12,627 nt of DNA from Clostridia bacterium (GTDB lineage: Bacteria; Bacillota; Clostridia; Peptostreptococcales; Anaerovoracaceae), in NCBI GenBank assembly GCA_024403005.1, contig JAKSSQ010000032.1, forward strand, positions 1 to 12,627, given 5' to 3'. Shown here piece by piece: positions 1 to 5,392 of the stretch. Made by a program: the position numbers and the translations under genes. The notes under the pieces are model-generated. The model was not told where the DNA came from, made no database searches, and saw only the letters and a program-made list of their open reading frames with translations. The stretch's first letter is position 1. The number at the start of each line of letters is the position of its first letter.

Positions 1-2
1 GA

Positions 3-575
3 TTCTACGATATCGAAGACGGCAAAATCCGCTACGACGGCATTAATATTAACAAGATTAAGAAGGCCGACCTGAGAAGATCTCTGGGTATCGTTCTGCA
101 GGATACGAACCTGTTTACCGGCACCATTAAGGAAAACATCCGCTACGGACGTCCCGATGCCACGGACGAAGAGGTTTACGCAGCTGCCAAGCTCGCCAAT
201 GCGGACTACTTTATTTCCAGACTGCCGGAAGGCTACGATACTGTAATTTCCGGCACGGGAAGCCAGCTGTCCCAGGGCCAGTGCCAGCTTCTCGCGATTG
301 CGCGCTGCGCCGTTGCAGATCCTCCGGTTATGATTCTGGACGAAGCTACTTCCAGCATCGATACCCGTACGGAAAGCCACATCCAGGAAGGCATGGACCG
401 CCTTATGGAAGGCAGAACCGTATTCGTTATCGCTCACAGACTTTCCACTATCCAGAATTCCAATGCGATTATGGTTATGGAAAAGGGCCGCATTATCGAG
501 CGCGGCGACCACGACGATCTGCTCGCGCAGAAGGGCAGATATTACCAGCTCTACACCGGCAAACCCGCGCAGTAG
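3..575 (+). CDS. ABC exporter ATP-binding domain, 3' part (partial)
   Basis: The reading frame is open from base 3 and ends at TAG 573-575; the membrane domain and Walker A lie off the window. Seen: the Q-loop (VLQDTNLFTGTIKENIRYG), a signature LSQGQ instead of LSGGQ, Walker B with catalytic Glu (VMILDEATSSID), and the switch His in AHRLST. The order and the 'LFTGTIKENI' and 'HRLSTI' wording are typical of type I (MsbA/MdlB/LmrA-like) exporters that fuse six membrane helices to one ATPase domain. Such proteins pump lipids, drugs or peptides outward and work as homo- or heterodimers; the substrate cannot be told from this fragment. The first Gly of the signature is replaced by Gln, which is more often seen in one half of heterodimeric exporters, so a partner gene may lie upstream. 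The gene is followed by a strong terminator, so it ends its operon. Confidence 0.93.
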   Translation, partial: FYDIEDGKIRYDGININKIKKADLRRSLGIVLQDTNLFTGTIKENIRYGRPDATDEEVYAAAKLANADYFISRLPEGYDTVISGTGSQLSQGQCQLLAIARCAVADPPVMILDEATSSIDTRTESHIQEGMDRLMEGRTVFVIAHRLSTIQNSNAIMVMEKGRIIERGDHDDLLAQKGRYYQLYTGKPAQ

Positions 576-601
576 GGCAGAACTGAATATTAAAGCAATA
601 G

Positions 602-632
602 AAAACTCCGGCTTTGCGGCCGGAGTTTTTTT
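602..632 (+). terminator. Rho-independent terminator, two-way
   Basis: A perfect 11-bp stem (602-612 with 619-629, loop TTTGCG) is followed by a T run to 632. The left arm starts with AAAA, so the minus strand also reads as stem plus T run. It closes the ABC exporter gene on the plus strand and could stop minus-strand transcripts coming from the gene-free block. Confidence 0.93.
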
Positions 633-634
633 GC

Positions 635-971
635 GTGAGCCAATGGCCAGTATGCGTAGCTGCGTGCGCATGTTAATGCAGAACCAGCCGCGCCGGTGCC
701 TTCGGGGACAAGACGGCCGGCCTTGTGTTTAATCGGCTCACTTCGCGTGAACCCTGGGTACGCAAAGAGGACTCAGCGACTTTCTATCGTCGAAAGTCGC
801 TTCAAACATCTCTTTGCCGCACAAGTGCGCCCCCGGGTTATTACACTCGTTCGCCGTAAACACTTACGGCCGTCCGCCACAGTCCCCTCAGGCACCTGGC
901 TGTGGAGCTTCGCTTAATATTACTTGCGGCTCCTGAAGGGCACTGCGTACAATGCCCATGCCCATTAATGC
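635..971. ncRNA. candidate structured RNA, unknown class
   Basis: No convincing gene is seen here, but complementary segments are dense and nested. GCGACTTTC 776-784 pairs with 792-800; around it GCAAAGAG 762-769 pairs with 810-817; around that AACCC/GGG 750-758 pairs with CCC/GGGTT 832-839 with one bulged base. Further hairpins are GCCGTAA 853-859 with 864-870, CCACAG 877-882 with CTGTGG 899-904, GGAGC 903-907 with GCTCC 929-933 (partly competing), and ATGCG 652-656 with 667-671. GTGAGCC 635-641 can close a domain with GGCTCAC 735-741. This is far more pairing than an ordinary spacer shows. I did not recognise RNase P, tmRNA, 6S or SRP signatures. The strand is unresolved: terminators exist on both sides, and one UUCG loop favours plus. 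It could also be folded DNA of a mobile element. Confidence 0.42.
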
Positions 972-988
972 CTGAATATTGAGCCAAT

Positions 989-1396
989 ATGACTTTTTTA
1001 GAATGTTAACTGGCTCAAAGTCATGAAACTCGCGCTCTCATGACTTATTCGCTATTAAATTTCTTAAAAAGTCACCAAACCGTGGTTTTCATGACTTATT
1101 TGCATTTTAATTCTTCCAAAAGTCATGAAATTGCGATTTCTATGACTTTTAACAATAAAATTATCTTAAAAAGTCATCAGATTGTGCTTTTTATGACTTT
1201 TCAGCTCTTATATTTCCAGAAAAGTCATCAGATTCTGTTTCTCATGACTTTTTAGTTCCTGAATATCAGAAAAAGTCATCAAACTACGTTTTCTATGACT
1301 TATAGCTTCCTAAATTCCTAAAAAAGTCATCGAGCCGCGTTTTCTATGACTTATTTGCGTTTCAATCCTTGAAAAAGTCATAGAGCTATACATTAG
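989..1396. repeat. 51-bp tandem repeat array, eight units
   Basis: ATGACT occurs at 989, 1040, 1091, 1142, 1193, 1244, 1295 and 1346, exactly every 51 bp. AGTCAT (once AGTCAC) occurs at 1019, 1070, 1121, 1172, 1223, 1274, 1325 and 1376, again exactly every 51 bp. Each unit reads roughly ATGACTTWTT, a variable AT-rich stretch of about 18 bases, AAAAGTCATCA, then a stretch ending in TTTTCT. AAAAGTCAT and the next ATGACTTTT form an inverted repeat around a 15-base centre, so each junction can fold as a hairpin or serve as a dyad binding site. Only the AGTCAT/ATGACT cores and the A and T runs are well kept; no part looks like a unique spacer. The array decays after 1376 (TTAGGACT). It lies between the structured region and the terminator at 1489-1520. 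Confidence 0.95.
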
Positions 1397-1405
1397 GACT
1401 CGAAA

Positions 1406-1445
1406 TGGGCAAAAACATAACGAGTTCGCGGCCTGCTTTTGCCCA
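1406..1445. other. inverted repeat after the array
   Basis: TGGGCAAAA (1406-1414) and TTTTGCCCA (1437-1445) form a perfect 9-bp stem around a 22-base loop. It stands between the last 51-bp unit and the terminator at 1489. The right arm carries only four T and is followed by GC-rich sequence, so it does not look like a terminator. Function unknown; it may be the last helix of the structured element upstream. Confidence 0.6.
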
Positions 1446-1488
1446 CGCTCTTGCACCCGCAATGCATTGGCTCACACGAACAGAAAAC

Positions 1489-1520
1489 AAAAACTCCGGA
1501 GCGGATGTCCGGAGTTTTTT
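1489..1520 (-). terminator. Rho-independent terminator, two-way
   Basis: A perfect 12-bp stem (1489-1500 with 1508-1519, loop GCGGATG) has an A run on its left and a T run on its right, so it can act on both strands. On the minus strand it ends the DUF1836 gene; on the plus strand it would end anything transcribed through the repeat array. Its core ACTCCGG/CCGGAGT is also the core of the terminator at 602-632. Confidence 0.92.
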
Positions 1521-1536
1521 ATGCCTTTAAAAGCTT

Positions 1537-2148
1537 TTATTTTCTTTTTTTAGCGCCTTTTTTCTTCGGGTCGGGGAAATACTCGTCCAGAAGCTTTTCT
1601 GCCAGGAAACGTTCTGCATTGGAGCGCAGAATCATGGACATGATTAACATTGTAATCTCGGAAATGTCGTCGTCCTGGTCCTTTTCTGCTAGGAAACTCT
1701 TTACGTCCTGGACTCTCTTTTCCACTGCTTCTTCGAAGCCTTCTTCGGATTTTGCTACGAAATCCACGATTTCCTTGTACATTGCGGAAATGTCCACCTG
1801 GTCGTCCCATTCGGAATCGAAGTTAGCCAGAGTCGGCTTAACCAGTCTTTCGATCTGGTCCATGGAAAGGCCTCCCTTAAGGTAGAAGACCATAAGTGTA
1901 AACATCATGTGGAGCTTGGTGTAGCGCTTGCCGTCGGGCCCGGGGATCATCTTGTGCTTCGTGTAGTTGGAAACGATGCTCTTGGTGAGCGGGCCGCCTT
2001 CTTCGTCTGCATAGATGGAAAGTTCGTCGTTGAGCACTGTAACCATCTGGTCCATGTAAAGGTCCATATCGGGCAGATTGCTGCCGTCGGAAATGCCGTG
2101 CTGTGTATATTCATGAGCCCATTTGCTTATAAATTGTTCGTATCTCAT
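1537..2148 (-). CDS. DUF1836 domain-containing protein
   Basis: 203 residues. The segment at residues 53-69 (PLTKSIVSNYTKHKMIP), followed by KRYTKLH and a hydrophobic helix, matches the core of the DUF1836 family, common in Clostridia and Bacilli. The Thr-x-x-x-(V/I)-x-NY-(T/V)-K-x-x-(M/L)-IP pattern resembles the helix-turn-helix start of MerR-like proteins, so a DNA-binding role is plausible but unproven. The C-terminal half is acidic and helical and ends in a very basic tail (KKKGAKKRK). The ATG at 2148 is preceded by AGAGG at 5 bases. The gene has its own promoter (2202-2230) overlapped by a palindrome, and a terminator at 1489-1520, so it is a single-gene unit. The role in this organism is unknown. 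Confidence 0.88.
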   Translation of the reverse strand: MRYEQFISKWAHEYTQHGISDGSNLPDMDLYMDQMVTVLNDELSIYADEEGGPLTKSIVSNYTKHKMIPGPDGKRYTKLHMMFTLMVFYLKGGLSMDQIERLVKPTLANFDSEWDDQVDISAMYKEIVDFVAKSEEGFEEAVEKRVQDVKSFLAEKDQDDDISEITMLIMSMILRSNAERFLAEKLLDEYFPDPKKKGAKKRK

Positions 2149-2193
2149 TATTGCCTCTTGGTGCTTCGGTTATGTGGTTCGAATAAGTTATTT

Positions 2194-2221
2194 GTTAACT
2201 TATTATATATTTTAAGTTAAC
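2194..2221. promoter_or_regulatory. palindromic operator candidate at the DUF1836 promoter
   Basis: GTTAACTTA (2194-2202) and TAAGTTAAC (2213-2221) are a perfect 9-bp inverted repeat around 10 AT-rich bases. A third half-site, TAAGTTA, lies at 2184-2190. The dyad covers the predicted minus-strand -10 box and most of the spacer, the position of a repressor or MerR-type activator site. Autoregulation by the DUF1836 protein is an inference. Confidence 0.55.
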
Positions 2222-2230
2222 CATAATCAA
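2202..2230 (-). promoter_or_regulatory. sigma-A type promoter for the DUF1836 gene
   Basis: Read on the minus strand: -35 TTGATT (2230-2225), a 17-base spacer, -10 TATAAT (2207-2202). It lies about 55 bases before the ATG at 2148 and separates this gene from the methyltransferase gene upstream. Confidence 0.7.
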
Positions 2231-2262
2231 CCTAAACTTTGCTCTGCGGCCGGACAAACGGG

Positions 2263-3387
2263 TTATTTCGTGCCGTGGTACTGGTAGTAGCAGGTCTCAA
2301 TCTGACCGTTGTAGAGCTTTCTGCGGCGGTCTGCAGGTCTTCCGAACTTCTTTTCGAAAGTCTTGTCTGCAGTAATAAGGAACAGGGACCATGTCGGGTT
2401 CAGCCTGCAGAAGGCGGAGATGGACTTATAGATTCTGTCCAGATCTTCCTGGTCGCCGATACGCTTGCCGTAGGGCGGGTTGGTGACGATAACACATCTT
2501 TCTTCTTTTGCGGCGAGCTTCTGCACCGGCATAACGGTGAACTCAATTATGTCGTCCACGCCTGCTTCGATTGCGTTTTCTCTTGCTGCAGCTACTGCGC
2601 GTCTGTCGATGTCGGAAGCGTAGATTTTAGTGCCTTCTGCATCGCGGATGGCTTCGAAAGCTGCCTTTCTTTCTTCCTTCCACATTTCTGCTGGGATGAA
2701 TTCCCAGCCTTCTGCTGCGAACTTTCTGGAGATTCCCGGAGCCACGTTCTTTGCGATCATGGCTGCTTCGATGGCGATGGTGCCGGAGCCGCAGAAGGGG
2801 TCAACCATGGTGCGGCCTTCCTTAAAGAAAGAGAGGGAAACCATTGCAGCTGCCAGAGTTTCCTTAATGGGAGCCATAACGTCGTTAACTCTGTAGCCTC
2901 TCTTGTGCAGGCCTACGCCGCTGGTGTCCATCATTATGCAGCAGGTATCCTTCTGGAAAGCGAATCTTATCGTGTAGGATGCGCCTGTTTCCGGGAATTC
3001 AACTTCGCCGTAAGTCTGCTGAAGCCTTGTAACTACAGCTTTTTTGATAATGGACTGGCAAGCCGGAACGGAGTGGAGCACGGACTTTACGGATGTGCCG
3101 ATTACCGTGAACTTGCCATCGAAGGGAATCCATTCTTCCCAGGGAATTCCGGCTGTGTTCTGGAAGAGTTCTTCGAACTCAACCGCATTGAATTCAGCCA
3201 TTTTTACATAAACTCTGTCGGCGCAGCGCAGCCACAGGTTGGAACGCACGATGCCGCGTTCGTCTGCTCTGTAGGTGAGCTTGCCGTCCTGGGAACCGAT
3301 AATCTCGTAGCCCAGATTTTCTATTTCTCTTTTAACTACCGCTTCCAGGCCGAAGGTGGCTGTAGCGATTAAGTCCATTCTTGACAT
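2263..3387 (-). CDS. THUMP-domain class I SAM-dependent rRNA methyltransferase (RlmL/YpsC family)
   Basis: 374 residues, the usual length for the short Firmicutes form of this family, which methylates guanine N2 in large-subunit rRNA; the E. coli RlmL homologue is longer because of an extra domain. Residues 1-60 are the ferredoxin-like part, about 60-165 the THUMP RNA-binding domain, and 165-374 the Rossmann methyltransferase. Key motifs: LHKRGYRV (160-167), SAM-binding DPFCGSGT (196-203), an acidic SAM contact in ASDID (257-261), and the catalytic NPPYG (303-307) typical of amino-group methylation of a base. AGGAG (minus strand, 3397-3393) lies 5 bases before the ATG at 3387 and favours this start over Met4. 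All catalytic motifs are intact. Its own extended -10 promoter lies at 3429-3437. No clear terminator follows before the DUF1836 promoter. The exact target base cannot be read from sequence. Confidence 0.93.
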   Translation of the reverse strand: MSRMDLIATATFGLEAVVKREIENLGYEIIGSQDGKLTYRADERGIVRSNLWLRCADRVYVKMAEFNAVEFEELFQNTAGIPWEEWIPFDGKFTVIGTSVKSVLHSVPACQSIIKKAVVTRLQQTYGEVEFPETGASYTIRFAFQKDTCCIMMDTSGVGLHKRGYRVNDVMAPIKETLAAAMVSLSFFKEGRTMVDPFCGSGTIAIEAAMIAKNVAPGISRKFAAEGWEFIPAEMWKEERKAAFEAIRDAEGTKIYASDIDRRAVAAARENAIEAGVDDIIEFTVMPVQKLAAKEERCVIVTNPPYGKRIGDQEDLDRIYKSISAFCRLNPTWSLFLITADKTFEKKFGRPADRRRKLYNGQIETCYYQYHGTK

Positions 3388-3428
3388 AAATACTCCTAAC
3401 TGTTGGGGTGCATTGGATTAACCTAATT

Positions 3429-3457
3429 ATTATACCACACCCGCGGCGGCTTGTGGA
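3429..3457 (-). promoter_or_regulatory. extended -10 promoter for the methyltransferase gene
   Basis: On the minus strand TGGTATAAT (3437-3429) is a complete extended -10 element. A weak -35 (TCCACA, 3457-3452) lies 17 bases upstream. The next four bases make GTGGTATAATAAT, a 13-mer also found at the sensor-gene promoter near 5345-5357. Confidence 0.65.
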
Positions 3458-3471
3458 ATTAAAGGTTCTGC

Positions 3472-3501
3472 TTGATATTGCGGTGGGTCAGCCCCTATAA
3501 T
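3472..3501 (+). promoter_or_regulatory. sigma-A type promoter for the amidohydrolase gene
   Basis: TTGATA (3472-3477), an 18-base spacer and TATAAT (3496-3501) make a good housekeeping promoter. Transcription would start near 3508, leaving a leader of about 50 bases before the start codon at 3558. Confidence 0.75.
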
Positions 3502-3557
3502 TAAATTGGGTGAACCCCGGATTATATCACTGAAATTTTCCAATTATGGAGGACCGT

Positions 3558-5216
3558 ATGAAAACACTTAACATGACCCCGACTATGATCATACACGGCG
3601 GAAGCATCTATACTGCAGATAAGGACGACAGCATCTGCGAAGCAATTGCAGTTTGCGGCGATAAGATTCTTGCTACCGGCACAAACGAAGAAATTCTCGC
3701 TCTTGCCGGCCCCGATACAGAAATCGTAGACCTGCAGGGTCGCACAGCCATGCCCGGCATCAACGACAGCCATGCACATCTGTGGCAGGCAGGTATGGTT
3801 ATCAAGGGAATGGTTCTCTTCGGAATCGACAGCATAGAAGAACTCAAGAAGCAGCTGGCAGAAAAGGTTAAGACCTGCAAGCCCGGCGAACTCATTTTCG
3901 GCGCAAGCTACATCGAAAGCCAGTTCAAGGAAAACCGCACATTTACAAAGGCTGAACTGGACGAAGCTGCACCCGACAACCCCGTAATTTTCGACCGCGT
4001 ATTCGGCGTATGCGTTGCAAACTCCAAGGCTCTGGAAATCGCAGGAATTACAAAGGATACACCTGATCCGGAAAAAGGCCACATTGTTAAGGACCCCGTT
4101 ACCGGTGAACCCAACGGCGTGCTGGAAGGCGATGCAATGGTACTGGTAAAGGCTGCCATGGAAGAACCCTGCGGCCCCGGATACATTAAGAAGGACGCAG
4201 ACATCGCATTCTACGAAGGCAATATCTATACAGGCCTTAAGGAATTCAATTCCTATGGCATTACAAGCACTACAGAAGCAGGCATGCCCAGAGGCGTAAT
4301 GCGCGCTTATCACAGAATCTGCGATCGCGGCGAATTAACAATGCGTGTTGCAATGATGCCCGACTGGTACGGCTTCAACTTCGTACAGGACTGGGACGAC
4401 CTTGCAGGCAGAATCGATGAATACGACTATGCAACAGGCTACGGCAACGAAATGATCCGCTACACAGGCCTCAAGATGGCTATCGACTACGGCATGACAT
4501 CCAAGACAGCTCTCAAGTCCTGGGCTTACGTAGGCGACGACGGCCCCCGTCAGGTGCCTTTAAGACTGGATCTGGACAAGCTGGACGGCTACATTAAGAC
4601 TGCTCACGATGCAGGCTGGGACATCGGTATCCACGTAATGGGCGACATCGCATGCGACAGAGCTGTAGATGCAATCTACAAGGCTGTAAAGGCTAACCCC
4701 AGAAAGCACAGACACAGCGTAATCCACGCTTACTACGTAACAGACGAAGCTCGCGCAAAGATGGCAGAAGTAGGTATTCTGCACATCGCTCAGGGCTCCT
4801 TCATCTACGGCGAAGCAGACGGTTATCCCGACCTTCTGCCCGAAGACAAGATGCACAGCTACAACCCGCTGCGCACACTTAAGGATGCAGGCATCGTTAT
4901 CGGCCTGTCCACAGACATGCCCTGCGGCGCTCTCAATCCGTTCTGGAACATGTACAGCTGCGTAACACGCAAGGCTATGCGCGGTACAAGCATCGGCACA
5001 GAAGAATGCATTACAGTAACAGAAGCTGTTAAGATGATGACCTACAACGGCGCAGTTCTGTCCTACGAAGAAGACATTAAGGGCAGCCTCGAACCGGGCA
5101 AGCTGGCAGACATCGCTATTCTGGACCGCAGCCTCGTGGACATCGATCCCGAAGACATCCGCAACATTAAGGTTATGCGCACAATCCTCGGCGGCAAGAC
5201 TGTTTTCGAAAGATAA
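3558..5216 (+). CDS. YtcJ-like metal-dependent amidohydrolase
   Basis: 552 residues, normal length for the YtcJ/N-substituted formamide deformylase-like branch of the amidohydrolase superfamily. An earlier ATG at 3546 is rejected because the GGAGG at 3548-3552 overlaps it and sits 5 bases before the ATG at 3558. Residues 1-60 and the last 60 form the small beta-sandwich; between them is a TIM barrel. Metal-site residues are intact: HAH (His72, His74, in NDSHAHL), Lys306 in GLKMAIDYG, His359 in GIHVMGD, His390 in SVIHAYY, and Asp453 in LSTDMPCG. These enzymes hydrolyse C-N bonds of amides or cyclic ureides; substrates differ widely and cannot be read here. There is no signal peptide, so it is cytosolic. 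The gene stands alone between a promoter and a strong terminator. Confidence 0.92.
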   Translation: MKTLNMTPTMIIHGGSIYTADKDDSICEAIAVCGDKILATGTNEEILALAGPDTEIVDLQGRTAMPGINDSHAHLWQAGMVIKGMVLFGIDSIEELKKQLAEKVKTCKPGELIFGASYIESQFKENRTFTKAELDEAAPDNPVIFDRVFGVCVANSKALEIAGITKDTPDPEKGHIVKDPVTGEPNGVLEGDAMVLVKAAMEEPCGPGYIKKDADIAFYEGNIYTGLKEFNSYGITSTTEAGMPRGVMRAYHRICDRGELTMRVAMMPDWYGFNFVQDWDDLAGRIDEYDYATGYGNEMIRYTGLKMAIDYGMTSKTALKSWAYVGDDGPRQVPLRLDLDKLDGYIKTAHDAGWDIGIHVMGDIACDRAVDAIYKAVKANPRKHRHSVIHAYYVTDEARAKMAEVGILHIAQGSFIYGEADGYPDLLPEDKMHSYNPLRTLKDAGIVIGLSTDMPCGALNPFWNMYSCVTRKAMRGTSIGTEECITVTEAVKMMTYNGAVLSYEEDIKGSLEPGKLADIAILDRSLVDIDPEDIRNIKVMRTILGGKTVFER

Positions 5217-5245
5217 CATACGCATTCGCTGACCCAATGAATTTT

Positions 5246-5283
5246 ACAGGCTCTCGCACTTTAAGCGGGGGCCTGTTTTTTAT
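5246..5283 (+). terminator. Rho-independent terminator after the amidohydrolase gene
   Basis: ACAGGCTCTCGC (5246-5257) pairs with GCGGGGGCCTGT (5265-5276) over 12 bp including two G-U pairs, loop ACTTTAA, followed by six T and more T-rich sequence. It isolates the amidohydrolase gene from the sensor operon. Confidence 0.93.
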
Positions 5284-5345
5284 TATTTTTTTACGATATT
5301 TTTACGGAACTGGCTGTAAGTAATATATATTTTCAAGGCTCTTCG

Positions 5346-5354
5346 TGGTATAAT
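5346..5354 (+). promoter_or_regulatory. extended -10 promoter for the sensor operon
   Basis: TGGTATAAT at 5346-5354 has the TG extension plus a perfect -10 box. No good -35 lies 16-18 bases upstream, as is common for extended -10 promoters. The leader to the ATG at 5393 would be about 30 bases. Confidence 0.7.
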
Positions 5355-5392
5355 AATCTGTCTAATTGTACGCACTGAAAGATTAACGGCTA

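Noticed and set aside
281..917. Several short plus-strand open frames (281-586, 463-732, 696-917)
   Set aside because: The first two lie largely in other frames of the ABC ATPase gene, and the third lies in the structured region. All have compositions rich in Arg and Pro typical of shadow frames and no ribosome binding site.
1040..1255. An open frame through the repeat array coding for 17-residue repeats (MTF/MTY ... KSH)
   Set aside because: The frame stays open only because 51 is a multiple of 3. In the same frame the first, sixth, seventh and eighth units contain stops (TAA, TAG, TAA, TGA), and there is no ribosome binding site, so coding is not what is conserved.
989..1396. CRISPR array
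   Set aside because: There are no identical repeats with unique spacers; conserved 9-10 base cores alternate within a diverged 51-bp unit, and no cas genes are present.
635..1475. Insertion sequence
   Set aside because: The 11-bp inverted repeat is suggestive, but there is no transposase and no visible target-site duplication, so a mobile element cannot be called.
2239..3372. Long plus-strand frame opposite the methyltransferase gene
   Set aside because: It is a shadow of the minus-strand gene, rich in Cys, Val and Phe, without known motifs or a ribosome binding site; the minus strand has intact methyltransferase motifs.
3546..3557. Earlier start codon for the amidohydrolase
   Set aside because: The ATG at 3546 overlaps the GGAGG that serves the ATG at 3558, and no ribosome binding site lies before it.
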